Below are positions 12,277-24,389 of a DNA stretch of 64,000 bases, one piece after another. A program made the translations under genes and the position numbers. The stretch's first letter is position 1. Each line of letters opens with the position of its first letter. The stretch is from the NCBI GenBank assembly GCA_026874595.1, contig CM049320.1, forward strand, positions 48,930,714 to 48,994,713, in the 5' to 3' direction. Under the pieces are notes generated by a model. The model saw only the letters and a program-made list of their open reading frames with translations. It did no database searches and was not told where the DNA came from. Source of the DNA: Sipunculus nudus. Its lineage: Eukaryota > Annelida > Sipuncula > Golfingiida > Sipunculidae.

Positions 12277-12424
12277 CTCCCTCTCACCAGCTCACCTTGC
12301 GTGCAACAGGTTCATGTTCCCTTCATAAGGACATGGATGTTACTCCTCACGCCTGGTAGTCATTTTACAAAGATCAATGCTATAATTAATAAACCTACAT
12401 GGACAGCTGAGCACCGTGACCCAT

Positions 12425-12575
12425 GGGTCCCTTGTTTTTTTTCCTGTTAGCACTGTTGATTTAATTTACACAGCATGTACACATAAGGATGTATTCTTTT
12501 ATGATCTGAATTTGGTAGCTTTTATTCAAGTTTTGGAAGATGATGTCATAAATAAATGTATTGTTTACATCAGCT
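12425..12575. repeat. dispersed repeat, copy 2 (paired with about 6056-6205)
   Basis: Contains the same ordered phrases as the first copy (agcactgttgatttaat, acacagca, gcttttattcaagtttt). No coding function. Confidence 0.6.
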
Positions 12576-12630
12576 GCAATCAGTGGTGTAGGCACACCTG
12601 GCTAATTATCTACGGTTCATGCAGGATGAG

Positions 12631-12631
<1 letters not shown>

Positions 12632-12666
<35 letters not shown>
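12632..12666. repeat. (CA)n microsatellite
   Basis: Pure CA dinucleotide repeat of about 35 bp. Confidence 0.95.
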
Positions 12667-12668
<2 letters not shown>

Positions 12669-13454
12669 TGTACAGAATGCATAAACAAGATGAATGTTAA
12701 TATTTTCTATGTTTAATGCATTCTTTTTCAGACTTTCGCCACATTTTAGATTTTTTTTGTATTAAAAGGGATTACAATTATTAAAGTGCACATTTAATTA
12801 TGTATCCACAAAGTGATGTATTGCTGTAAAAGCCCTACACGTATTTACTGCCTTCAGCGATGGTACTGCCGATAGCGAACCAAAACAAGAAGAACAAAAG
12901 GAAACGAGAAAAAAAAGACAACACCATCATTAACTATAAAACAAAACAGAGAAAAGTTTTTCCTTATTCTGTATAGATATGCCAGGACTTAACATCACAC
13001 CAGTAATATATTAATCCAATAACGAATTATCTTTCCATCCATAATGTAAACACATATTGATACATATTACACTGATAATGCACAAACGTATGTCCCTCAG
13101 AAGTTTAATATTAAGATGCCATATTAATCTAGACTTTATCATCAATAAATTTGACATAGTTATACTTGTGAGGACTATATGCCGCCCTTATGAATATGGA
13201 TCTGGTTCCAAGCACACTTTTAAATGATCTCGCATAGCTCTCAATAGAGGGTGCTTTCACACATAAAAGGATCCAAATTTAAAGCGATATATACGCGATG
13301 GTTATGAGGATTTGCAAGAAACTTGGCCAGCATGCATGGTTTTCTCGGCCTTTTCAATAATTAAACAGTTTCGTTGTTTACAAGTGTGCAAGTCCTCATT
13401 GAAAAAAAGGCCTCGTACGTTTGGTTAGTCGCGATACGCAGATACGGCCCACAC
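12667..13454. other. no gene recognised
   Basis: AT-rich DNA with no supported exon, RNA gene or repeat family. Confidence 0.35.

Positions 13455-13497
<43 letters not shown>
13455..13497. repeat. (AT)n microsatellite
   Basis: About 40 bp of alternating AT. Confidence 0.95.
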
Positions 13498-13499
<2 letters not shown>

Positions 13500-14648
13500 G
13501 ACACGTAAGTTTGAGTTTTTATCATACATGAAAGACAAGAACAGCTGTACTCTCAAAGTTACAGTTATGTATAATGGAAGGTGTTCAATCCCATCTTTGG
13601 TTTTTAGATATTCAGTGAAATGGAACATTAAGGTCATCTTTCTCAGAAAGTAATCCGTTCATATGTTTCTGACTGGCATTTTTACATCGTGTTACTTTTC
13701 AAGGTCGCCTTAAGACTTGGGAGTCAGGTACTGACTGAGACGCTGCCCTAATTATGACTGAGGTATCGTCAATCTTGACAGTACCACCAAACTGACATGG
13801 AAAAATAAGTCGATGGTTAACATGCGGAACATGGAAAACTTGTGAAGGTCTTCCAAAATTCTTTTTAAGGTCATAAACCAAAAAAGGAGCTCATAAAGCA
13901 CATGTACTGCACATTTGGCACGAAGCATATTTAATGTATTAACAATTCGTTGCGATAGCAAAACGAGTGACTATAGGGTGTATAATATAGGGCTGCGCGA
14001 TATTATCGATATCGGTATATCTCTTTACGGTGATTCGCATATTGCGTATCGCAATACAGTTTTCAAATATCGATTTTTTTTTAAATATTTTTTAACGTTC
14101 CTAAAACTATTTTTTTTTTAAGTAGAAACGTTTCTGTTACAAATTTAGACTTCTGAATAGGTGGGATGAATTACAGGCTTAAATTGAAAGCATCTACCGT
14201 GTCATTAGACGTTAAGTAGGAAATTTTCAAGTATGCCTGATATACCACGCCGAGAATTGCATGTGTGCTCGATGACTTATTGGTACACAAGAAATATGTT
14301 GAAACGCAAAGAGAATGAATTGCTGAACACGGCCGTAATAATTAATCATTCATTAATGTTCTCTGCTCACATCGTATGGTAACTACAGGAAGATCAAGTG
14401 TCAACAGTTTTATTGTTTAAGAACGGCAGCCCCGCGATGTGGTATACACAGCTGTAATCCTTCACACCATCTGTGCCTCTTTGTGCAAAACCAGAGTTCG
14501 TAATTCTCTCATTCCCAAGTTATTTGCATTTGTAAGGCCTGAAGAAGACTTTTTTTAATGTTTCTTTGGGCACTGTAAACAGTATATAAGTGAGCAATGT
14601 TGCCATATTTCGTGTTTGAAATAAACTGATCTACATAAACTTTTATTA

Positions 14649-14766
14649 TCTATATATTAATAGCGTAAGGCGATTTTTGTGATTTTACGTATCTCCTCTG
14701 ATACTACTGTACGGTTTGCCATTATTTCTGACATACATATGCTCAGGGTTTGTCCGAAGAGATTCC
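14649..14766 (+). mobile_element. Helitron 5' end, incomplete copy
   Basis: Starts TCTATATATTAATAGCG directly after an A. For about 115 bp it matches the start of the complete Helitron at 16302-16612, including the 'catacatatgctc' and 'ggtttgtccgaaga' phrases. The similarity stops near 14766 with no hairpin end nearby. It is either truncated or the 5' end of a longer Helitron whose body was replaced. Confidence 0.55.
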
Positions 14767-15105
14767 ACCCACTTTTATTTGTAATATTTGCGTATTACGT
14801 GCATAATTAATAATTTTAATAATTGCTCCCCCGCGGGCGCCTCTTTTCTTTGTGTCTTCGGGCCTGGTAACACAATGGCCACAGAGTGTTTGATGGCGGG
14901 ACAGAGTTTTTCTCCGGGGGCCCTATCTGGGCTTTTCTTAAATTTGTGGTGACCGGCCCGAAATAATCCCCATTGGTGATCCCTTCTCAAAAGGCAACCT
15001 CCGCGCAGCGAAAAGGTCTATTGTGCACAAGGAGATCTCGCGTGAGGAAAATGCTCAAAAGGGGGATCTTTCAAAGAATGAAAATTTTCCGAGCGGTAGT
15101 GAATG

Positions 15106-16087
15106 CAGGGTAGTGTGTAAAACCCGAACCCCACGGTCCCCGGACCCCATAAACCTATTTCCTCATTTTCCATTATTTATACCGATAAAAACACCACTAT
15201 TGTTGATGTAAGGACAGAGCAAAGTCCCTAAATGTTGCACATTTGTAAATGACCGATTCACTGAAAGATTTATAATTACAAAAATATTTCGAACCTCATT
15301 TACTTGAATTTGCCGACTGTTCAATTTTGACGGACCCTAGTAACCACCGCTCATATTTTTATTTATGACTAAAAGAGGACAAAAATAGCACTCATGTCAC
15401 ACACTAAAAATATAATATTTGTTATTTTAAATGAAAATATAATAGTGCGGACACAGTGGGGGAGATTTAATTTGAAGTGCACTAACAGTTGAGCGGACCT
15501 GAGACTGATATATATCAGAGCACTTCCACATAACAACAGGTTTCGTGCTCCGTTCATAACAACCATGCAATTTTAAAGTTGGCAATAATATAAATACCGA
15601 AAGGAATTGTTGATTACTTGCATTTCAAGCAACTACAGGTTCCAAAATAATGATTTTGTAAATGTTTTAAATTATAATACTTTTTAAAACGCTACACAAA
15701 TGAAATAAATAGCAAATATAAAATTATGAATAAAAACTGTGACAGAAATGTAAAAATACAGATACTAACACAATAATAAATCACAAATGTGTCATGGCTA
15801 AACGTGATGTCAAATACATGTATGTACTTAAGAAATGGTAAAACAACGAGAAAACGGGGTCAGTGTAATCCGTGAGGTCCGTGCCCCAGGGTCCGTAAGT
15901 GTTTTTTTTATCAAATTTTGTTGCAAAACAGACTATTTTTTATGTTTTAACCAAACATAATATAAAATATGTTTTTAGATACGATTATGCTAAAATATCT
16001 GGACAAATTACCATGAGAGTTTAAGAATTACAAATTTTTCTTGGGTTCGGGGATCCGGAGTGGGATCCGGGTTTAACACACTGACTG
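15106..16087. mobile_element. possible inverted-repeat element (AGTGTGTAAAACCCG ends)
   Basis: The left end (CAGGGTAGTGTGTAAAACCC) and the right end read inverted (CAGTCAGTGTGTTAAACCCG) match over about 18 positions with one small gap. Both continue into CGGACC/GGATCC-rich DNA. No target duplication was found and no protein is encoded. It may be a diverged non-autonomous DNA transposon. Confidence 0.35.
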
Positions 16088-16301
16088 AACGCAGTGACTG
16101 TCTCACTGGAAAACATTATAACAGGTTCCTTTACTGGCGGATTCACGGGCGCGGAGGGCAACTTTAAATGGCAATGTTCAGCATAATATATATTTTCATA
16201 TAAAAATGATTTTATTTAACATATCAAATTCTTCGAAAATTCTCCGGCCAACCTCTCGACTTCAATTAGAGTTTTATCCATAACACCATGCATTTAATGG
16301 A

Positions 16302-16612
16302 TCTATATATTAATAGCGTAACGCGATTTGTGTGAATTTACATGTCTCCTCTGACACTACGGTTTGCCGTGATTTTTGACATACATATGCTCCGGGTTTG
16401 TCCGAAGACATTCCACCATTCGGACAAGAACGTATTCGTCCAGGTCATGCAGACTCCGACACAAGAATAACTCAGAGACAGAACACTTATACCAAATGTC
16501 GGATTCAAAGAGACAGTAACATTGTACACCCAAGACATGAAACTATGACAGACTATTTGACATCAGAACTAAATGCTCGCCCAAAACCGTGCGTAGCACG
16601 GGTAATTGCTAG
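16302..16612 (+). mobile_element. short non-autonomous Helitron with complete ends
   Basis: It starts with TC (TCTATATATTAATAGCG). Near the 3' end it has a perfect 6-bp stem hairpin, CCGTGC/GCACGG with a GTA loop (16587-16601), followed 11 bp later by the terminal CTAG. The base before the element is A and the base after is T. These are the diagnostic structural marks of Helitrons, which insert between A and T without target duplication. At 311 bp it encodes no Rep or helicase and would depend on an autonomous relative such as the one whose remains lie at 11194-11994, although kinship of the two is not shown. Confidence 0.75.
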
Positions 16613-16617
16613 TGTTA

Positions 16618-16760
16618 TTATATATATATATATATATATATATATTTAATATGATAAAGAACTGATAAAATAATAATATAAATAATATTTATATATACAT
16701 ATTATATATATATATATATATATATAATTATATATAATACATATATATAATACAGAAGAC
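16618..16760. repeat. (AT)n-rich low-complexity DNA
   Basis: Several runs of alternating AT interrupted by 'aataat' and 'atac' stretches. Confidence 0.85.
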
Positions 16761-16992
16761 ACACTTATTTCCTACAAATTTAATAAAATGAAAATATCAC
16801 AATACGTATCACAATACACGATACGCAATATATTGCGATACGAAATTGTAGGCGATACCCAACCCTAGAATAATTCATATGTCCACGATTCTGAGTACGC
16901 GCTCTCGGTAGTAACAGATGTACTAGCTTAATATCCAACACTTGTCGTTAGTGCAAACTAGTACACGGTGTAACGGTTTATGTAAAGACAGA

Positions 16993-17153
16993 TCAACACA
17001 TTCCTGATTTCTTCATTTGTATCAGCGACAGAAGTCCAGTTAAAGCACACAAGATGGCGCTTGCAGCCGAGAATGCAAAACTCCATGAGAGCTGGAATTG
17101 TTCCTGTCGTGACTTTGCGCCAAAAACAGCCAGCCCGATCATCGTGAACACAG
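16993..17153 (-). CDS. gene A exon 3 (residues 128-180 and stop)
   Basis: Acceptor CTTTCTTGTTACAG. Begins AVFTMIGLAVFG, closely matching exon 3 of genes B and C. It finishes the third membrane segment, the short loop and the fourth segment, then TGA at 16995-16993. Confidence 0.85.
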
Positions 17154-20100
17154 CTGTAACAAGAAAGTTGAAAACACATTGTTTAACATGACTGTTTAAT
17201 ATGACAAATTAAAGTCTTTGTTACGATATAACGAATAGAAAGCCATGAAAGATATATGAAAACAATAACTAAAAAAGCTAGGGGGAAATGCAAGATTTAA
17301 AAAAAAACAGACACACATGATCCAAGTAAGATAATGACTGTTATATGCTAATTAAAATGTTTGTTACACTGATTACAAGCTCAAATTAAAATACATTTTG
17401 CATTAAGTAACATCAGGGCTTTTAATCTGAAGAACTTAGGTAACAAATAACATTTATTGTATAAGTATATGTGGATGCGTTTGACTTTATAAACCTTACA
17501 ATATTCATATAGAGCATTACGCGCATAATCATTTAATGGCCGTAACACCAGTGTGCCCGGATTCTCCACCACACCTCGCCGTGATACCGACCTGCCGTGA
17601 AGCACAGGACCGTGAGGATGATGAGGATGACGTTCTTGCTGATGAAGTGCAGACACATGTAGATCAGGAGCACCAGGATCCCAAGCAGCATCAGTATCAG
17701 ACCTATGTTAATCATCGCCTGCACCGCGCGACCCCAAGCTGCAAAGGTCAAAGTTCACCTAGATAGCCCCACCTAGGGTCATACGTGTAACATAAAGCAT
17801 GGATTAATCTATGACCGTTGTTTAAATATCATGAAAGAATTTAACCCGTATGACAAAATCAACTGACGAGTTTAATGCGATAATTCAACGTTAATTTAAA
17901 TATGGGATTTTAATAGGGGCTTTGTGTCAAGAAGAGCTAACATAAAGTAACCGGCAAGAGTTTACTGTAATGACGTCAGTGACATAATAGCGTCACGGCT
18001 GTGGAATGTGTTTGTGGTTCACACACAGCAACATGATAATTAAAAGGAAATGAATCATCAATTGATTAACGTCATACGCAGATGGTGTCTTTATATATTA
18101 TAACCATAACACCTGTATATTATAAATGGATAAATATATGCTAACGATTAATAAGACGAGCAAAACAGATAATAGGACCGCCTGCTCTCTAAAATAAATC
18201 ACGTTGTGTATACATGCACTGTACACGCCCCATAAACCTAAAGTAGTTCGCGATATATCGCGGAGATAGGTAATATTTTCATGTTTACAATGGAGTACTT
18301 AATTAATTGCTGCACGGTATGTATGGCCGAGATAAAAGGGGGGATAGGGAGAAGTACTTGCGTATTGTAATATTTTAAGTTAATCTACTTAATTCCAAGT
18401 GTATTCTCTTATACTTCATATATCATACCCCCACTCAAATTAAGGACAGGTGATGTGACCCAAACAAAATAAAGAATATTATTCTCTGTAATCTGTTTTA
18501 TTTTTTATATTAGCAAGAATTCATTATAACTGTAGCCCCGTTTTTATTGTAACTCCATTTGATTATTTCCATAACATAACGATCGTTTTTATTGTAACTC
18601 CATTTGATTTTTTCCATAACATAACGATTGTTTTGATTGTAACTCCATTTGTTTTTTTCCATAACATAACGATAGTTTTTATTGTAACTCCATTTGATTT
18701 TTTCCATAACATTACGATAGTTTTTATTGTAACTCCATTGATTTGTAACTTATCATGACGGTAGTTTTCGAACTTTTCAGTACGGGCTCATTCAGACCTC
18801 GCTGATACACAATTTTGTACATATTTTTATTATTAGGATCATATTCTGTACCTGTTCTCAATATTTCGGCAGGGAAGGATCTGGAATAATAACCTATAGC
18901 AGATCATTCTTCTCAATTATGGTTGCCATGGATCGTGAGAATTTTAGTTGCAACAAAATACAACATAGCCAATTTTATCAATTTGTCGAAAATCAGTATA
19001 TAAAAGAAATAAGAAAATACATAGGGGCATAAATACATCTCGTAGTACGGTATGATTGCTGAAGGTTTGGTGCATAACAACATGTCACCAATATACTCAT
19101 CCTGATAGTAGAAACAACTGTTAGAACGTTCTCTAAGATGAAATAGGCAGGTCCAATGTTGGATCAGATAACCCTAGGAGACAGGAGTGGACAACGTGTG
19201 TGACAAGGTATGAGTGTAATGGCTGAGAGGATCACCTGTGACAGGCCCGTGCGGAGTCCGGCACGCGGGACGATGAATTGTTTATCATTATTGGTACATC
19301 TGTTGTTAAACTGTGGCAGATCCGAGCTCGGAGGGGAGATGTCCAAAGGGGTCTGCCACCGCAGCCTTTCCTCAGGGTTATAAGCACATTTTGCGACCTG
19401 GACCGTATCCTTTCCGGGCCAAAGGACTTTTTTTATGTTTTCGTTATGGTCTGCATGGGCTGGACACTGCCATTTCTAGAATCCTGGATCCGCCCCTGTT
19501 TAAACTGTGTTCATTGTCTGACAGAATTCAAGCTCACACAGGTAAAGGATCTGGATAAAATCCTTATCAATGTGTGTGGAGCAGTCAGAACCACGAGAGA
19601 CACTGGTGTCCTCAGACAGACAACTTGAATGAGCAGATGAGAGGCTTTGTTAAAGTAACCCCATCAGCCTGCTTTTTTTCATGAACATGGTGTCATTTAA
19701 AAAAATATACTGACTTTATGAAAGTTTTATTTTAATTAAAAGAAATCCATTTTGCTTTATGTAAAAACATGCAACAAGTGGATGACTAGATTCACGCAAA
19801 AAAGTAATTCGCCTTGTAAGTATTTCACAGCAATGTTCTCTGTTAGCTGTTCCCCTGCTGCCCGTGCTTGTTTCTAATTCTGAATCTCCTCTGTGTGTAA
19901 AATGTGTATTGGTGATGTATATATTTTTTAACATTGGCATGGTTTTGATTCTTCACTGGTATCGATCTGCTATATCCAATTTGGGGCATGTTGGTATACA
20001 ATATACTTATAATGAAACATACCCCCGTGTGTATTATGTACTTACGTGGAATCATATTGTCATTGTCGGTGTGTGTATTATACTGCGATTAGCTGTGGGC

Positions 20101-21634
20101 ATTTTGGAGTTACGTTGGATTATACGGTGTGGTTTGTGGGCATTATATACTTACGCTGGATCATACTGCCATTGTCTGTGTGTATTATGTCCTTACGTTT
20201 AATCATATTGCCATTGTCTGCATGTGTATTATATACATACGTTGGATCATATTTTCATTGTCTTTGTGTATTATGTACTTACGTGGAATCATATTGCCAT
20301 TTTCTGTGTGGGTATTATGTACTTACGCTAGATCATGCTACCGGTATCTGCGTGTGGAATTATGTACTTACGCTGGATCATACTGCCATTGTCTGTGTGT
20401 GTTATGTGCTTACGTTTAATCATATTGCAATTGTCTGCATGTGTATTATGTACATACGTTGGATCATATTTTCATTGTCTTTGTGTATTATGTACTTACG
20501 TGGAATCATATTGCAAATTTTCTGTGTGGGTATTATGTACTTGCGCTAGATCATGCTACCGGTATCTGCGTGTGTATTATGCACTTACGCTGGATCATAC
20601 TGCCATTGTCTGTGTGTATTATGTCCTTACGTTGATTCATTTTGCCATTGTCTGTGTGTGTATTATATACATACGTTGGATCATATTTTCATTGTCTTTG
20701 TGTATTTTGTACTTTCTTGGAATCATATTGCAAATTTTCTGTGTGGGTATTATGTACCTGCGCTAGATCATGCTACCGGTATCTGCGTGTGTATTATGCA
20801 CTTACACTGGATCATACTGCCATTGTCTGTGTGTATTAAGTCCTTACGTTGAATCATATTGCCATTGTCTGTATGTGTATTATGTACATACGTTGGATCA
20901 TATTTTCATTGTCTTTGTGTATTATGTACTTACGTAGAATCATATTGCCATTTTCTGTGTGGGTTTTATGTACTTACGCTAGATCATGCTACCGGTATCT
21001 GCGTGGGTATTATGTACTTATGTTGGATCATTCTGCCATGGTCTGTTGGCATTATGTACTTACGTTGGACCATATTGCCGTTATCTTCGTGTATATTATT
21101 AACATACGTTGGATCATACTGCCGTGGTCTGTGGGCATTTTGTACTAACATTGGATCATATTGCCGTGGTCTGTACGATTATGTACTTACACTGTATCAT
21201 ATTGCCGTGGTCTGTTGGCATTATGTACTTACGTTGGATCATACTGCCGTGGTCTGTTGGCATTTTGTACTAACATTGGATCATATTGCCGTGGTCTGTA
21301 CGATTATGTACTTACACTGTATCATACTGCCGTGGTCTGTTGGCATTATGTACTTACGTTAGATCATATTGCCATGCTCTGTGGGTATTATGTACTTACG
21401 TTGGATCATATTACCGTTGTCTGTACAGTTACAGCTCTCCCAGAGTCCGACTTGTAGCCTGCTGTCTGCTGTGTCACTTAGGAATTTGACGCTCCACGAA
21501 GTTGTCGCAAACGCCACAACATCAAATAAAGTCGCAAATCCTATACAGGCAAATATGGCGCCTGCAAGTCCTTTCATTTTGATGGTGTGTTCGGGGTCTC
21601 CCTCCCCGCCGTTCGCGGTCACTGTGGTCGTCAT
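16993..21634 (-). CDS. claudin/PMP22-like four-pass membrane protein, gene A (3 exons, 180 aa)
   Basis: Coding sequence joins 21634-21400, 17738-17592 and 17153-16993 on the minus strand. Both introns (3661 and 438 bp) are phase 1 with GT/AG borders, and the frame stays open to a TGA. The hydropathy pattern gives four membrane segments at about residues 22-45, 87-110, 114-138 and 150-173. The first extracellular loop has Trp47, Gly63-Leu64-Trp65 and Cys68, the W-GLW-C signature of the claudin/PMP22/EMP/MP20 superfamily, whose members shape cell contacts or regulate membrane partners. The second loop cysteine is Cys70, only two residues on, whereas classical claudins space the pair about 9-11 residues apart. 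The short second loop ends in LSWSF, also typical of this fold. The tail is short and basic (QMKKSGMC) with no classical PDZ-binding end. Start chosen: the first ATG of the frame. Intron 1 carries two minisatellites, one of which is built from the exon-1 donor itself. Claudin function proper is inferred, not shown. Confidence 0.82.
17592..17738 (-). CDS. gene A exon 2 (residues 79-127)
   Basis: 147 bp between TTGACCTTTGCAG and CAG/GTCGGT. Begins Pro(split)-Trp-Gly-Arg-Ala-Val-Gln-Ala-Met, matching gene B's PWFRAVQAM. It encodes the second membrane segment and the start of the third. The donor GTCGGT is weak compared with those of the paralogues. Confidence 0.85.
18537..18750. repeat. minisatellite, 45-bp unit, about 5 copies (intron 1 of gene A)
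   Basis: Units contain TTTTTATTGTAACTCCATTT followed by 'gattnttttccataacataacgat'. The period of 45 is a multiple of three, so an antisense frame stays open as a 15-residue repeat. It lies inside an intron and is not considered coding. Confidence 0.9.
19316..19498. mobile_element. decayed GCGGATCC-ended MITE-like fragment
   Basis: The right end, AATCCTGGATCCGCCCCTG, is the same as that of the element at 8480-8712. The interior is diverged and has lost most G/C tracts. It sits in intron 1 of gene A. Confidence 0.5.
20030..21420. repeat. splice-donor minisatellite, about 42-44 bp unit, roughly 30 copies
   Basis: On the minus strand each unit reads about CAGACnAnGGCAnTATGATC, then CAACGTAAGTACATAAT and a variable spacer. 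The last unit (about 21420-21378) is the real exon-1/intron-1 junction of gene A, so each unit combines about 24 bp derived from coding sequence, a donor-like site and about 18 bp of intron. By hand count about two thirds of units keep GTAAG at the donor position. Others read GTATG, GTTAG, GCAAG or similar. Plus-strand reading frames across the array are artefacts. Confidence 0.85.
21400..21634 (-). CDS. gene A exon 1 (residues 1-78)
   Basis: Encodes the N-terminal tail, the first membrane segment and the GLWESCNC loop. The donor chosen is CAAC/GTAAGT at 21400/21399. It is a near-perfect consensus and leaves phase 1, like the paralogues. A weaker possible donor (AACG/GTAATA) lies 15 bp earlier. 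Continuing past the chosen site, the next array copy offers a donor 42 bp on, but a TAA would be read first. Confidence 0.82.
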
Positions 21635-23539
21635 GGTGACCTTGTTTTTTGTATTTTACAATTTAACGTGTGTCCAAACTGTATTCACCAAAGGTTGGCA
21701 AGATTCAGTTGTTAACCCATCAGTTAAGCCTTCATGAGTATGGGCAATAAGAATCTGAAAATATATGCATACTGATCAATCCTTGAATGTATATCATTTA
21801 TTTGAATTACCTTTCTTAATCAAGAATATTCTTGTAATCCGCCTGAACAGACACTGTGTTTGGGTTGATTATATTTGGAATTTTCTACACTTGTTACACT
21901 AAATTACCCCAAATTAAATTTAATTCCGTCAGTGAATAACAAACCGGTGTGCTACAAAATGGCACAGGCAAATTTTCAAAGACAAAATGGCACAGATGAA
22001 AATATGGCACAAGTGAGAAAATGACAGAAATTGCATTTTTGAAATATGAAAAGCACAGATGTAAATGTTAGAAAAAAATACTTACTTTGTGGGGATATTT
22101 AAGTGATATAACTTGATGATCAGCTAGTATGAATATTTTCATAATCATTTGAAAAAATGATATTTTAGAAGAATTAAATGCTATTTTTGCATGTGCCATC
22201 TTTTGTTGTTTCCATAACAAACATGTGGTCACGCTATTCACGTCCATTGTTTTCAACATAGACTTGAAAACTATCATACATATGAACAATGAACAGCTCG
22301 TCTATTGCAATTAGCGGTTATGAATGTCCATACTGAGAATGCAAGTCGTTAAAACCAGTACCATTGCTGCACGTTCTCATTCATACTACCCCCCCCCTTT
22401 TTGCTCAATCTCGAAATAATAGCAACTCTTACATGTTACATTTTATTATACGAGTTAATGCTCAAGCGATTTTAGCCGCACACGTTTTGAAAACATAAAA
22501 TGGATTCGACGAACCCTTCAAATGCTCCAAAATTATCTATCGAAAATGCTGTATTAAAGTAAGTAAAATAAAACGATGAACCCACCAAGCAGCAGTCTAC
22601 ACTGTTCTGAGACACTGAGATATTGCCGTCAACAAGAGACTTTCCGAGTTTCTTCCTTATCCTTTGAGTATGACACTTATGGTGTGACTCATAGTGACAT
22701 GGGGTGGTCCGACCATACAGCAGTGTGTGTTATTAAAGTAGATTAGTCGCCGACATGATACTTATAATAAATAGAGCATTATTGATAAAACATTATCACG
22801 GACCCGGCGTGCCAGGAGTACCACAGAGGAGCGATCGTTTATCACTTTACTCAGATTTTATCAGCATATCACCACATGAATGATATTACCGTGTTCTCTG
22901 GGCCACAGGTATACATACATGAAGTACAGGTGAACAGTGGTCGATATTTATATGTCATGGGATCCAACTACCCTCAAAGCCTACATGTTCAACAAAGGAG
23001 GGTTAGATATACTTTTTTTTCAGGTTTCGCTAATCCTTATGATAATTTTTCCTGTTCATATTATATACGTATCAAGAAGGCCATGCTGAGACCATACTGC
23101 TAACAAAATCAGTAATCTTAATTGATTAATGCTTTAAAGCTGAAGTCAGTTTTTGATGTTTCTTACTTTATGTCATGATAATCCCTGAGTCATTTGTAGC
23201 TTTACGTTCGGTGTGTGCCCGTTTTAGAGAATAGAAAATACACAATAATTTTATCGAATTAAATTTGTGCCATTTCTCCCAAGGAAACTGAATTTCTTTG
23301 CACATTCCCTTGTTTTCGTTGAATATAACCGGTATCTAGCTCCTATTGATCTTGAAAATGTAATGACCGACCTTTGTAAAGGACTTTAAAATTTATATAA
23401 TTGCTTTGTGATAACTGGATATATATTAAATAAGAATCTTTGATATTCATAGAAACTGAAATAATGATCTGCCAAAGTTCAGTCTAAGTTATCTTTTATA
23501 TAATCACTGAATCACTATTCTTTCCGGATTGAGTCAAAG
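21635..23539. other. upstream of gene A; no further gene firmly supported
   Basis: Contains the presumed promoter side of gene A. No TATA box was assigned. A C tract lies at about 22389-22398. A plus-strand ATG at 22500 opens 19 codons that end at a strong GTAAGT donor (22559); this is treated as speculative because no second exon was found. Confidence 0.35.
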
Positions 23540-24045
23540 GTTTGGACCTTAAATTTCCTGTCGAATGTAGTCAAAGATATGGGCTTAAAATCTCCTGTAG
23601 AAGGTGTTGGTTTAGAATTTCCTGTCAAATGTAGTCATAGGTATGGACTTAAGATTTCGTGTCAAATGTTGTCAAAGGTATAGACTTAAGATTTCTTGTC
23701 GAATGTAGTCAAAGGTATTGAATAAACATTTCCTGTCGAATGAAGTCAAAGGTATGGACTTAAGATTTCCTGTCGAATGTAGTCAAAGGTATGGAATTAT
23801 TATTTCCTGTCGAATGAAGTCAAAGGTATGGACTTAAAATTTCCTGTCAAGTGAAGTCAAAGGTATGGAATTAAAATTTCCTGTCAAATGAAGTCAAAGG
23901 TATGGAATTAAAATTTCCTGTCAAATGAAGTCAAAGGTATGGAATTAAAATTTCCTGTCAAATGAAGTTAAAGGTATTGACTTAAGATTTTCTATCGAAT
24001 GTAGTCAAAGGTGATGACTTCAGTCCTGTCGACGGTGTTGGTTTA
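23540..24045. repeat. minisatellite, 37-bp unit, about 13 copies
   Basis: Units read TTTCCTGTCRAATGWAGTCA followed by 'aaggtatggamttaaga/a'. The period of 37 was counted directly. Two sub-types (TCGAATGTAG and TCAAATGAAG) occur in blocks, showing local homogenisation. Confidence 0.9.
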
Positions 24046-24389
24046 GGATTTCCTGTCATATGTCGTATATGCTATTTATTTTAGGTTTGTTAAATGTCCC
24101 CTATTGTCACTGTAAATAACCACAATGTTTATTAATATACGTCGGCGTTCCTTAATTGTTATGGGCATAATTAGAGCAAGGGCACTGCAAAGCGGAGCAT
24201 CCCCTCGCATGGGAGCATAATGATATAGGGTTGTAATACGCAAGTGTTAAAATGAGGAGGGGAGGTGTGTGAGCTTGAGCTTTGACGTCAAACTCAATAA
24301 GTTGTACTTGTATTGGTGGGTGAAGCATATGTGAAAGACGAACGGTTTAGGTCAAACGGGTTTGCTTAAAATGGGTCCACAAGCTTTTT

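Larger units (their letters stand above)
13988..16867. mobile_element. hAT-like element with TAGGGYTGSGY termini, enclosing other insertions
   Basis: The left end reads TAGGGCTGCGCGATA, then runs of ATCGATATCG and GCGTATCGCAATAC. The right end, read inverted, begins TAGGGTTGGGTATCGCC and then also carries CGTATCGCAATA and GCGTATCG. Such TAGGG-TTGGGCGATA ends typify hAT-superfamily non-autonomous elements. The 8 bp outside each end (gtataata and gaataatt) agree at six positions, as expected for an old 8-bp target duplication. The 2.9 kb interior holds two copies of a Helitron 5' end, one whole short Helitron and another pair of inverted ends. No transposase frame was recognised. Confidence 0.5.

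Noticed and set aside
18510-18707. Minus-strand frame with 15-residue repeats (MEKIKWSYNKN...)
   Set aside because: Product of the 45-bp minisatellite in intron 1 of gene A.
20046-21362. Several overlapping plus-strand open frames with Tyr/Cys/Ile-rich repeats
   Set aside because: Antisense translations of the splice-donor minisatellite in three frames at once; composition reflects the repeat.
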